Shown here one piece after another: positions 43,436 through 51,511 of a DNA stretch of 60,049 bases. Made by a program: the position numbers and the translations under genes. Under the pieces are notes generated by a model, which did not search any database, was not told the origin of the DNA, and saw only the letters and a program-made list of their open reading frames with translations. Position 1 is the first letter of the stretch; the number at the start of each line of letters is the position of its first letter. Source of the DNA: Planctomycetaceae bacterium (GTDB lineage Bacteria > Planctomycetota > Planctomycetia > Planctomycetales > Planctomycetaceae); NCBI GenBank assembly GCA_020426505.1, contig JAGQPX010000035.1:1-60049 (forward strand), given 5' to 3'.

Positions 43436-44160
43436 GACGGCATTTCGCTCCACGTTCGACCATCAAGTTCCCGTCCGTTTGCTTTCTTCGACCTTCGCAC
43501 TCCATCTGCACCGAACGCCCCCCACTGCTTGAAGAAGAACGGAACTTCCCGATCGACACACTGGTCGCGTATTTTCCTGACCCAGTCTAGCTCCATTGGA
43601 CGTGACTGCGGACCAGACTCTCCACCGACAATGACCCAGTGGATATTCTTCAACGGCAATCGTGGCATCGCGCCCAATAATGGTTCGATAGAAAGGAAGC
43701 GAATCTTGGCGGGCACCTGTTTCAGGATACGGACGCGCTCAACGTAAGCTGCGCTCTCAACGCTTGTGCCCATCCAGACGTTATCACCCCATTCCAATTG
43801 TGCCGCCAACTCGACCACTCGCTCCGGGCGTTTGGTCAAGACTTGAAATTGATGCTGGCTGGCTCGTTTCATGACGTGAAAGCACCGACAGATAAACTCA
43901 TCCGGCACTGCCTTGTGGAATAAGTCGCTCATCGAGTTGACGAAGATGACACGAGGCTTCTTCCAGCGAAGTGGTAACTCGACGATGTCATCTTGTAGCT
44001 TGAGGTCGAATCCTTGGTCATACCGTGGTTGCCCCATCGCTTGCAGTCGACCGGCCATGCGTTCCGCGTAACAGTGTGCACATCCGGGACTCACTTTTGT
44101 GCATCCCGTCGTGGGATTCCAAGTTGCCTCTGTCCATTCAATTGCTGAATTCTGAGCCAT
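43432..44160 (-). CDS. DUF5131 (phage Gp37/Gp68-like) three-Cys protein
   Basis: The product has 242 residues from the ATG at 44160. It begins [21 protein letters not shown] with [11 protein letters not shown] following, giving the three-cysteine motif (C20, C27, C30) that may hold an Fe-S cluster as in radical-SAM proteins, though the spacing differs from CxxxCxx[43 protein letters not shown] and WVIVGGESG are family phrases. It overlaps the TcmP start and lies 29 nt after the KOW/RHH gene, forming one operon of three. Confidence 0.88.
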   Translation of the reverse strand: MAQNSAIEWTEATWNPTTGCTKVSPGCAHCYAERMAGRLQAMGQPRYDQGFDLKLQDDIVELPLRWKKPRVIFVNSMSDLFHKAVPDEFICRCFHVMKRASQHQFQVLTKRPERVVELAAQLEWGDNVWMGTSVESAAYVERVRILKQVPAKIRFLSIEPLLGAMPRLPLKNIHWVIVGGESGPQSRPMELDWVRKIRDQCVDREVPFFFKQWGAFGADGVRRSKKANGRELDGRTWSEMPS

Positions 44161-44189
44161 CTCCATTCCTTTCGAGATGCATTCCGTGT

Positions 44190-44549
44190 TTACTCGTCGA
44201 GTTCACGCAGTTTCTCTGAAATCCATTCGTTAATTGTTGCCGTGCGATCGGCGACTGCGCCACGCGCTTCAGCACTTTTGAACGCTTCCCAAAGCTCACG
44301 GTCGATTCGGAGCGTCACGGAAACACGGTCTGTTGTGGATGTTCCTTTCGGTCGCCCTACGCGACGGTTCGGCATATTTTTCCATGCCTTGCGCGCCGCC
44401 ATGCTGTAGTTCGTGATCTCCAATTCCGTGACAGATGTGAGCGTACCGGTTTCAAGGCGTACCTGAATTCGGCGGCCATCAAGACCCTCGACGACCCCAC
44501 GTTCCTTGGTCGTTTTCACCCGGACTTTGTCGCCGACACTTGGCTTCAT
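44190..44549 (-). CDS. KOW-like plus ribbon-helix-helix-like small protein
   Basis: From the ATG at 44549 the product has 119 residues. Residues 3-40 ([20 protein letters not shown], then RIQVRLETG) look like a KOW/SH3-type barrel. The C-terminal half ([20 protein letters not shown], then [12 protein letters not shown]) has the beta-strand, helix, helix pattern of ribbon-helix-helix DNA-binding proteins. The frame is open upstream to 44747, but that part lacks a ribosome-binding site. It is probably the regulator or DNA-binding subunit of the DUF5131-TcmP operon. A good promoter lies immediately ahead. Confidence 0.65.
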   Translation of the reverse strand: MKPSVGDKVRVKTTKERGVVEGLDGRRIQVRLETGTLTSVTELEITNYSMAARKAWKNMPNRRVGRPKGTSTTDRVSVTLRIDRELWEAFKSAEARGAVADRTATINEWISEKLRELDE

Positions 44550-44556
44550 CGCCGCA

Positions 44557-44584
44557 ATTGTACTCGCCTTCCAATTAAATGCAA
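44557..44584 (-). promoter_or_regulatory. Promoter of the KOW/RHH - DUF5131 - tcmP operon
   Basis: Reading the minus strand, TTGCAT (44584-44579), then 16 bases, then TACAAT (44562-44557) give a sigma-70-type promoter. Only eight bases separate the -10 box from the ATG at 44549, so the start of transcription would fall at or next to the start codon and the mRNA would be essentially leaderless. Confidence 0.5.
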
Positions 44585-44885
44585 TAACATTATTAGACGG
44601 TCGTGCTGGCAACGCAAACCTGCCATGCTCGTCGTGCGACCATGTCGAACTGAGCTGAGTAGTGAATCGTCGAGTCAGAAAGCTGCGTCGGTCACATCGA
44701 CCGAGATATGTTGTGGTCGACGGATCTGGTGTACTTGATGCGCGCAACAGATGCGCAACAACATGGATCCCTACGGTGCCAATTCAACCGAAGCTCACAT
44801 GCGATGCAATTTGACGTAAGGCCTTGCCCAAAACCAAGTGTCCAATGTTTTCTTGCGTTGTTCCAATGTAAACCCAACCAGCATC

Positions 44886-44945
44886 TCTCGGTCTTGAAAA
44901 CCGGCGTGTCGAAAGGCACCGGGAGTTCGAATCTCCCCCTCTCCG
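44886..44945 (+). other. 3' fragment of tRNA-Ser(UGA), probable attachment site
   Basis: From the anticodon stem onward the sequence is a perfect tRNA-Ser: anticodon stem and loop around CTTGAAA (44888-44904, anticodon UGA), a long variable arm (GUGUC/GGCAC with GAAA loop), a T-arm GGGAG-TTCGAAT-CTCCC (44921-44937) and the 3' acceptor strand CCTCTCC plus discriminator G945. The bases before it (AACCCAACCAGCATC) do not form a D-arm or the expected GGAGAGG acceptor strand, so the 5' part is missing. Such a fragment is what an element leaves at its distal end after integrating in the 3' half of a tRNA gene. Confidence 0.82.
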
Positions 44946-44959
44946 CTTTCATCAACAAG

Positions 44960-44988
44960 AGGCCCCTTGGAAACAAGGGGCCTTTTTC
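44960..44988 (+). terminator. Intrinsic terminator behind the tRNA-Ser fragment
   Basis: A ten-base-pair stem AGGCCCCTTG / CAAGGGGCCT with a GAAA loop is followed by a run of T. It lies 15 nt after the tRNA 3' end and was presumably the terminator of the original tRNA-Ser gene. Confidence 0.9.
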
Positions 44989-45358
44989 GTTTTAACCCAC
45001 AGTCGGCGTTTGTTCAGTGGGGACATTGGCTGCGGGGTTTTGAACGGTTCCAGAACGTGAAATCGGGCGATCTGTCGCGTTTCTCAGTGCACTTCGTGAC
45101 TCTGCGAGAGTGAGGTATCAGCGAACGAACACAAGTGAGATCTCCGATGCGAGATCACATCCGTCATTGCAAAAGGATGCTCCCATGCTGTATTTCCCGC
45201 TGCTCAATTGTTATGATGCTAACTGTTTCTTCAGCCTCTGGTTCATCTCGATCAATTCACCGAAGTTGCACCAACGGCGGTGTTGATTTGGATGCTATTC
45301 AGCATTCGGAATGTCTCAACAATCTCATCATCTGAATCCATCATCGGAAAGACCATTC
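44989..45358. other. Spacer, no gene seen
   Basis: These 370 nt lie between the tRNA-Ser fragment and the beta-helix lipoprotein gene. There is no convincing frame, repeat or promoter that I can name. It is the first stretch of presumed host chromosome. Confidence 0.5.
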
Positions 45359-46795
45359 ATGAACATTCAGAGATACCTTTTCCTCCTCAGCATGTGGGTT
45401 GGCCTGACCGTTGGCTGTGCTGAGTCATCGACTGATACGACACCATCTGAGACCGGTGCGACTGATCCGGCCGCAGCTGACGCGTCGGATGCTCAAATCG
45501 CTGAAGTCCCTGCCGAAGAGACGACTGAGTCGCCAGTGGGAGATGACAGCGTTGCGAGTGCGGAGGACGCCCCGGAATCCGAGAGTCACGAAGAGACGCC
45601 TGCCGAGGTGGCGGTTGTGACGTTTGAGCCCGGACCGGATGTTCAAAAGACGGTGCTGGAAGAACTCATTCTTGCCGAACCCGGAACGGTGTTTCAGTTC
45701 GAAGAAGGTGTGTTTGAGTTTACCGATGGACTGTCTCTCACCGTCGACGACGTCACGATTCGCGGTCGCGGTATGGACAAGACGATCCTGAGTTTCAAGA
45801 ACCAGGAAGCTGGTGCGGAAGGCCTCTACATCACGAGCGATAACGTGGTCGTCGAGGACCTCGCCATTGAAGACACCAAGGGCAACGCGACCAAATCGTT
45901 GAAAGCAGACAACATCGCCTACCGGCGGGTTCGCGTCGAATGGACCGGTGGGCCCAAGGAGACCAACGGAGCTTATGGTTTCTACCCGGTCAGTTCGAAG
46001 AACGTGACCGTTGACGGCTGTGTGGCAATCGGAGCTTCGGACGCGGGCATCTATGTCGGTCAGTCCATCAACGTCATCGTGAAAGACAGCCGTGCAGAGT
46101 TCAACGTCGCCGGCATCGAGATCGAGAACTGCTACGAAGCCGAGGTCTACAACTGTGTGGCCACCAATAACACGGGCGGCATTCTTGTCTTCGACTTGCC
46201 AGACCTGCCGCAGCAGCGAGGACACAATGTTCGCGTCTACAAGAACCGTGTCTTCGACAACAATACACCCAACTTCGCACCGGCTGGAAACATCGTCGGC
46301 TCAGTGCCCGCCGGAACGGGGGTCGAGGTGATGGCCAACAGCAACGTGGAGATCTTCGAGAACGAGATCCTCAATCATGGCACCACCAATCTCATGGTCA
46401 TCAGTTATCTGGCCATCGGAAAAGACATCAAGGATCCCAACTACTACCCGTACGCGGAAGGCATTCACATCCATCACAACCAGTTCTCAGCGGGTGGCGA
46501 CAAACCGGACAACGACGGCGGCAAGCTCATGGCTGCCATTCTCGGGACACCGCTACCGGACATCGTCTGGGACGGCGTCGTGAATGAGGAAAAACTGGTT
46601 GATGGCAAACTGCCTGACGAATTTGGTATCTCGATCCACGACAACACGAAGGAAGAGGGCGAGGTCACGTTCGGCAATCTCGGAGGCCTCGAAGGTCTGC
46701 AGGATCCGGGAAATGCCAAGCCGAGTCGGGACCTGTCGCCGCACCAGTTCACCCTCCCTTCCGTGGAGCCAGTCTCATTTGCTGAGGCCGAATGA
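45359..46795 (+). CDS. Parallel beta-helix lipoprotein (SO2929-type)
   Basis: The product has 478 residues from the ATG at 45359; the signal peptide ends WVGLTVGC (Cys20). An acidic Ser/Thr/Ala/Glu-rich linker of about 70 residues follows, then a right-handed parallel beta-helix with turns such as NVVVEDLAIEDTKGN, NVTVDGCVAIGASDAGIYVG, NVIVKDSRAEFNVAGIEIEN and NVEIFENEILNHGTTN. This matches the parallel beta-helix family (TIGR03805) whose gene pairs with SO2930-type dihaem cytochromes, and its stop overlaps the start of such a gene. It is probably a surface or outer-membrane-associated polysaccharide- or substrate-binding partner. Confidence 0.85.
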   Translation: MNIQRYLFLLSMWVGLTVGCAESSTDTTPSETGATDPAAADASDAQIAEVPAEETTESPVGDDSVASAEDAPESESHEETPAEVAVVTFEPGPDVQKTVLEELILAEPGTVFQFEEGVFEFTDGLSLTVDDVTIRGRGMDKTILSFKNQEAGAEGLYITSDNVVVEDLAIEDTKGNATKSLKADNIAYRRVRVEWTGGPKETNGAYGFYPVSSKNVTVDGCVAIGASDAGIYVGQSINVIVKDSRAEFNVAGIEIENCYEAEVYNCVATNNTGGILVFDLPDLPQQRGHNVRVYKNRVFDNNTPNFAPAGNIVGSVPAGTGVEVMANSNVEIFENEILNHGTTNLMVISYLAIGKDIKDPNYYPYAEGIHIHHNQFSAGGDKPDNDGGKLMAAILGTPLPDIVWDGVVNEEKLVDGKLPDEFGISIHDNTKEEGEVTFGNLGGLEGLQDPGNAKPSRDLSPHQFTLPSVEPVSFAEAE

Positions 46796-48066
46796 TGCGG
46801 CCGAGCGCGTGCGCGAAGGCGGTGCACTGCGGTGAGACGGAGGCGGGATTGTCCGGCTCCGTGCATCTGAGTGTGTCGGAGAATCTGAATGCGTTGTTGA
46901 TGACCTTCCTCCTGCTCTTTGGGCTGATGGCGTCAACGGCATTCGCATTCGAGGGGGATACGGCATCGGGAACCGTACACATCGACGTGGAAGCCGAGCC
47001 CGCTGAGTTGCTCTCGACCTACAACCTCTTTCGAGATGCCAAACGTCAGATTCCCAACGAAGGCGTCATCCCGTACGACCTCAACACGCCTCACTTCGCA
47101 GATTATGCAGCGCTGCACCGGTTTGTGTGGATGCCCGACGGAAGCAGTTGCGAGTATGGTCCGGAGGGGGAGATCGAGTTCCCTGTCGGTTCCGTGCTCG
47201 TGATTACGATGGGTTACAAGACCGATTTCCGCAACTCTGACCTCGGCGAGCACATTGTCGAAACACGCCTGTGGATGCGACGTTCGTCCGGTTGGATTGG
47301 AGCACAGTACGCCTGGAACGACGACACGACCGAAGCCCGACTCGCAGTTGCCGGTGAGAAGATCGACGTCTCGTGGACGCACACCGATGGCGAGCCGCGT
47401 CATCACACGTTTCGCGTCCCCAATCGCAATCAATGCATTCAGTGTCACGAGATCAACGAGCAGCTGATCCCCCTCGGGCCGATCCATGCTCGCTACCTCA
47501 ACAGAACCTATCCTTACGAGCAGGGCGAAAGGAACCAGTTGGAGTTCTGGGAACAGGTTGGATTCCTGAAAGGTCTCCCGGAGCAGCGGGAGGACATTCC
47601 CCGCATGGCTGTGTGGGACGATCCATCGACAGGCGACGTCGACTCGCGAGCCCGCGCCTATCTGGACATGAACTGTTCGAGTTGTCACCGCAAGGGGGGC
47701 ATCGGCTTCACGTCGGGACTCGACCTGAGATACGACCAACGTGAGCCGGTGAAATTCGGCGTCTTCAAAGCACCGGTGGCAGCCGGTCGGGGAGCCGGGA
47801 ATGGACGCTTCGTCATTGAGCCGGGACATCCGGACAGATCGATTCTACTGTACCGTCTCAAGTCGACAGACCCCGGCGTGCGGATGCCGGTCGTTGGCCG
47901 GAGCATTGCTCATGACGAGGGAGTGGCTCTCATCACGCAGTGGATCGCTGAGATGGATTACCCGGAGTTAGTGCAACGACAGCGAGAGGTCGACCAGCGG
48001 GGCAGTCTTAATCCACCGCCGCGAGACGTCGATGCGAACTCACCCGAGGAGTCAGGCGAACGGTGA
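46792..48066 (+). CDS. SO2930-type dihaem c-type cytochrome (1)
   Basis: The product has 424 residues from the ATG at 46792, which overlaps the previous stop; an ATG at 46900 would give a shorter signal peptide (TFLLLFGLMASTAFA). The family phrases LLSTYNLFRDAKRQIPNEGV, IPYDLNTPHFADYA, FPVGSVLVITMGYK and NQCIQCHE are clear. Two haem-binding motifs: CIQCH (215-219) and CSSCH (295-299). It is a periplasmic cytochrome of TIGR03806. Its stop overlaps the next cytochrome gene. Confidence 0.88.
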   Translation: MMRPSACAKAVHCGETEAGLSGSVHLSVSENLNALLMTFLLLFGLMASTAFAFEGDTASGTVHIDVEAEPAELLSTYNLFRDAKRQIPNEGVIPYDLNTPHFADYAALHRFVWMPDGSSCEYGPEGEIEFPVGSVLVITMGYKTDFRNSDLGEHIVETRLWMRRSSGWIGAQYAWNDDTTEARLAVAGEKIDVSWTHTDGEPRHHTFRVPNRNQCIQCHEINEQLIPLGPIHARYLNRTYPYEQGERNQLEFWEQVGFLKGLPEQREDIPRMAVWDDPSTGDVDSRARAYLDMNCSSCHRKGGIGFTSGLDLRYDQREPVKFGVFKAPVAAGRGAGNGRFVIEPGHPDRSILLYRLKSTDPGVRMPVVGRSIAHDEGVALITQWIAEMDYPELVQRQREVDQRGSLNPPPRDVDANSPEESGER

Positions 48067-49718
48067 TGAAGCGTGGAATGTTCCGTTCAACGGCTCTCCT
48101 GACGGCGACGTTTGCTCTGTTCGCATTCGGCTGCGGACAGGAGCCGAAGTCAGATGCGCAGAATTCCGGTGCGGCTGACCCTGTCCCGAGTTCAGCTACA
48201 GCGGAGCCGGAACCAGCAACCGCAGTTCGACCGCCTGACATCCAGATCAACTTCGACGTCGACGCGCGCCGGCCGGCAACCCTGCTCTCCGATTACGGGC
48301 TGTTCGAGAACCTCGCCGAGCAGACGTTGATCGCAGGTGTCATCCCCTATCAGCTCAATTCGCTGAGTTATGTGGACGGCGCGCGTCAGGAGAGTTTCGT
48401 TTACATTCCTCACGGCGAGGTAGCCAGTTATCAGCCTGATAACGCGTTCACGTTTCCGGTCGGCTCGATTCTCATTCAGAATCTCTGGTTCCCTGCCGAT
48501 TCGGACGACACCTTGCAGCAAAAACGACTGTTCGAAACACGGTTATTGCTGCACATGACCAAGGGTTGGACGGCAGTCCCCTACGTGTGGAACGAGTCGG
48601 GCACGGACGCGGATCGGGTGGTGATCGGGCAGAAGTCCCAAGTCACCCGGGCATCGTCAGCCGGTGATCCGCACACGTTCACCTATCTCACGCCGAACAT
48701 GAACGAATGCAAGAGCTGTCACGTCAACGAGGATGTGATGGATCCCATCGGCGTCACGGCTGCGAACCTCAACCGCACCATCTCTGTCGACGGCACCGAT
48801 GTCAATCAGCTCCACTACTGGAAGCAGATCGGCTTGCTGAACGGGCTGCCCGATGATCGCAACAGCATCCCCTCAATCCCCGACTGGACCGATGACGCGT
48901 CCGCCACCCTCGAACGCCGCGCGCGCTCGTGGTTGGATGTCAACTGCTCGCATTGCCACAACCCGCGTGGAGCTGCCAGCACGTCCGGTCTCGATCTCAC
49001 GTTTAATCAGAGTCAGCCGGTTCGCTTTGGTGTCTACAAGCCACCAGTGGCTGCCGGGCGTGGATCACAGGGACTCAAGTTCAGCATTCTGCCACAAAAA
49101 CCGGACGAGTCGTTTCTCGTGCGCCGCATGAACTCGACGGAGCTTGGAGTGATGATGCCCCCGCTCGGCCGCACAACGGTCGATCATCGGGGGGTTGATC
49201 TGATTCGTCAGTGGATCTCCGGGATGGAAGTCGACGAGGCGCTGGCCGAAGCTGCGCTCAATCCAATGAAGGCCTACAAGGACGCCGTCAACGGAGGTGA
49301 CCCGGAGCTTGGCATGACGCTGTTCCACAAAACCCAGAAGTGTCTGACCTGTCATCGCATCGGCAGCGAAGGAGGCAGCATCGGTCCCAACCTGAGCGAT
49401 GTCGGCAAGCGAGTGAAACGCGACTACATGCTCGAATCAATCGTCGACCCGAGTGCAAAGATCGTCAAAGGTTTCGAGACATGGGTATTCGTTCTCGCTG
49501 ACGGCCGTGTTATCACCGGAACGATCGTTTCCGAGGACGAGTACGAGGTCGTTGTCGGCCACGAAGGCAAACAGAGCAAGATTCAGAAAGACGAGATCGA
49601 CGAGCGGTTGGCCTCGACCGTCTCGGTGATGCCGACGCAGGCGAATCTGCTCACCGTGGAAGACGTCCGCAATCTGATCGCCTACCTCTCCACATTGCAG
49701 GAAACGCCTCAGCCATGA
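48063..49718 (+). CDS. SO2930-type cytochrome (2) fused to a TIGR02603-type haem domain
   Basis: The product has 551 residues. A lipoprotein-like signal ends FALFAFGCG. The first 400 residues repeat the SO2930 plan (LLSDYGLFENLAEQTLIAGV, CKSCH at 216-220, CSHCH at 295-299). An additional C-terminal domain, ELGMTLFHKTQKCLTCHRIG with CLTCH at 427-431, then NLSDVGKRVKRDYMLESIVD, matches the haem-binding domain of planctomycete and verrucomicrobial cytochromes (TIGR02603). It is therefore a three-haem fusion. This is the second of three consecutive paralogues. Confidence 0.88.
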   Translation: MMKRGMFRSTALLTATFALFAFGCGQEPKSDAQNSGAADPVPSSATAEPEPATAVRPPDIQINFDVDARRPATLLSDYGLFENLAEQTLIAGVIPYQLNSLSYVDGARQESFVYIPHGEVASYQPDNAFTFPVGSILIQNLWFPADSDDTLQQKRLFETRLLLHMTKGWTAVPYVWNESGTDADRVVIGQKSQVTRASSAGDPHTFTYLTPNMNECKSCHVNEDVMDPIGVTAANLNRTISVDGTDVNQLHYWKQIGLLNGLPDDRNSIPSIPDWTDDASATLERRARSWLDVNCSHCHNPRGAASTSGLDLTFNQSQPVRFGVYKPPVAAGRGSQGLKFSILPQKPDESFLVRRMNSTELGVMMPPLGRTTVDHRGVDLIRQWISGMEVDEALAEAALNPMKAYKDAVNGGDPELGMTLFHKTQKCLTCHRIGSEGGSIGPNLSDVGKRVKRDYMLESIVDPSAKIVKGFETWVFVLADGRVITGTIVSEDEYEVVVGHEGKQSKIQKDEIDERLASTVSVMPTQANLLTVEDVRNLIAYLSTLQETPQP

Positions 49719-49752
49719 TGGCCGGTTTCCAAGTCGGATTTGCGAAAGATTC

Positions 49753-50829
49753 ATGAGTCGACGTCTGTTCATTCTCGTTTGGCTTCTCTGTGCAGCAGGG
49801 GCATCTGCCCATGCGGATTCCGTGCAGTTTGAGTGGACCGGATTCTTCGCACGCAATTTGTCCACGTACAACCTGTTCGCTGATCCGGTGCAGCAGATTC
49901 CCAATGACGGCCTGGTGCCGTATGACATCATCACCCCGCTCTTCAGCGACTACGCTCACAAGCAGCGATTCATCTACCTTCCTCCGGGCGGCGTCATCGA
50001 GTACTCAGAGACGGAGGCATTCGCCTTCCCGGTCGGCAGCGTGATCGTCAAGACGTTCTTCTATCCTCACGACTTCCAAAAGCCGGACGACGAGCGGCGA
50101 CTCATCGAGACGCGGTTACTGGTTCACACTGAGAAGAAGGGCTGGATGGGAGCCGCGTACGTTTGGAACGACGACCAGACGGACGCCGACCTTTCCATTA
50201 TTGGAAATCGTTTGCCGGTCGAGTGGACGCATCACGACGGCGAGCGCCGCACGACCCAGTACACCATCCCCAATATGAATCAGTGTCGGTTCTGTCACGC
50301 GGGACATGGTGAGAACAAACCATTGAGTCCCACCGCCCGGCAGTTGAACCACGACTATGCCTACGCGGACGGTCACACTGCGAACCAGCTCGCCGAGTGG
50401 ACAAAACGGGGCATCCTCTCCGGTGCACCGGAGCCGCAAGCATCACCGCGCGTCGCTCAATGGAATGATCCGCAAGCCGGGACGTTGTTCGATCGGGTAC
50501 GAGGGTACTTCGACACCAATTGTGCTCACTGTCACAATCCCGACGGCCTCGCCAGTTCCAAACGTATCGACCTCAGATACAGACAAACCGAGCCCTGGCA
50601 GCGAGGCGTTGGACTCCGTTCAACCGGCGGAAGTCACACGGCCTCACGACTGGAGAAAGTGGTTGCAGCCGGTCATCCCGAACGTTCTTCCGTGTATCTG
50701 CGGATGAAGTCCACGGACTTCACCTTCATGATGCCCCAACTGAGCCGCTCGGTCGTTCACTCCGAGGGGACAGATTTGATCGCGGAATGGATTACTTCGT
50801 TGAGCCCGGAGAGCGTCGACGGTCTGTAG
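49753..50829 (+). CDS. SO2930-type dihaem c-type cytochrome (3)
   Basis: The product has 358 residues. The signal peptide is MSRRLFILVWLLCAAGASAHA. LSTYNLFADPVQQIPNDGLV, PYDIITPLFSDYAHKQRFIY, FPVGSVIVKTFFYPHDFQ and NQCRFCHAG show the family; haem motifs are CRFCH (178-182) and CAHCH (257-261). It lies 34 nt after cytochrome (2), so three paralogues and the beta-helix lipoprotein form one operon, probably an exported redox complex. Confidence 0.88.
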   Translation: MSRRLFILVWLLCAAGASAHADSVQFEWTGFFARNLSTYNLFADPVQQIPNDGLVPYDIITPLFSDYAHKQRFIYLPPGGVIEYSETEAFAFPVGSVIVKTFFYPHDFQKPDDERRLIETRLLVHTEKKGWMGAAYVWNDDQTDADLSIIGNRLPVEWTHHDGERRTTQYTIPNMNQCRFCHAGHGENKPLSPTARQLNHDYAYADGHTANQLAEWTKRGILSGAPEPQASPRVAQWNDPQAGTLFDRVRGYFDTNCAHCHNPDGLASSKRIDLRYRQTEPWQRGVGLRSTGGSHTASRLEKVVAAGHPERSSVYLRMKSTDFTFMMPQLSRSVVHSEGTDLIAEWITSLSPESVDGL

Positions 50830-50842
50830 TCGTCGGCTCCTT

Positions 50843-50859
50843 CGCGTGATCCTCACGCG
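50843..50859 (+). terminator. Hairpin between convergent genes
   Basis: CGCGTGA-TCC-TCACGCG is a 7-bp perfect hairpin just after the cytochrome operon and overlapping the end of the convergent CopZ-like gene. No real T-tract follows, so termination is uncertain. Confidence 0.35.
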
Positions 50860-51296
50860 TCCGTTGCTCTCAGGTACAGTCTCTGGACCTCGCGCATGCA
50901 GGAACGGCCGTCGGCGGCGAGCGTGTGACACTGGGCTTCAGCCGACTCGGACTTCGCGAGTAACTCACGGATTCGCGTGGGAGTTCCCTCCTCCACGTCG
51001 GCGGCAATGTCGTCCGTTGTGAAACCGAAGCACGCACAAATGGGGGCCGACGGATCCTTGGGGTAGACGGAGGTGTGCAAGGTGTCGACGGTCACGCTGC
51101 GCTCGAACAGGTCAAAGTACGCCACATCGCAGTCGGCGAAACTGCAGTACCATGCGTGCTCGCCCAATTGTGTGCGCCACTCGCCTCGCACATGATGATC
51201 GAGCGTCCGTGATGTCACAGCGGTCCCCAGCGACCCGCACTTTGGACAGTAGGCACGTCCGTCGAAGTCGGGCTCACGCACAAAGGCCTTGTTCAT
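50853..51296 (-). CDS. CopZ-like zinc-ribbon/[2Fe-2S] protein
   Basis: The product has 147 residues from the ATG at 51296; the frame is open to 51329. The N-terminal half has a zinc ribbon (YCPKCGSLG...HAWYCSFADCDVAYF), and the C-terminal half has PICACFGFTTDDIAADVEEG with Cys-x-Cys and further cysteines (AQCHTLAADGRSCMREV), the pattern of BFD-like [2Fe-2S] domains found in Archaeoglobus-type CopZ chaperones. It may deliver copper or sense metals, but only the family layout is seen. It is a lone gene facing the cytochrome operon. Confidence 0.75.
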   Translation of the reverse strand: MNKAFVREPDFDGRAYCPKCGSLGTAVTSRTLDHHVRGEWRTQLGEHAWYCSFADCDVAYFDLFERSVTVDTLHTSVYPKDPSAPICACFGFTTDDIAADVEEGTPTRIRELLAKSESAEAQCHTLAADGRSCMREVQRLYLRATDA

Positions 51297-51443
51297 TGAA
51301 ATCACAACCCCGGAACAATCGCGACTCAAGTCATGGGATGACGCTGTGCTGGGACATCAAATGGTGAGCATTTCCTGTCAGGATTGCCAGTTGGTGCGAT
51401 GCACGAAGTTGCGATTGGTCACACTCGCGGGGACTCACAAAAC

Positions 51444-51481
51444 CGAAAAACACCCCGGCTGCGGTTGAGCGACCGGGGTGC
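51444..51481 (-). terminator. Terminator of the acyl-CoA dehydrogenase gene
   Basis: On the minus strand, CACCCCGG (51481-51474) pairs with CCGGGGTG (51459-51452) and is followed by TTTTTCGGTTTTG. It lies 30 nt beyond the stop codon at 51512. Confidence 0.85.
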
Positions 51482-51511
51482 TGATCTTGATCAGGTTGAT
51501 GTCACGGCGGC

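Noticed and set aside
46933..47829. Minus-strand ORF of 298 codons
   Set aside because: It is antisense to the dihaem cytochrome, which has clear haem motifs.
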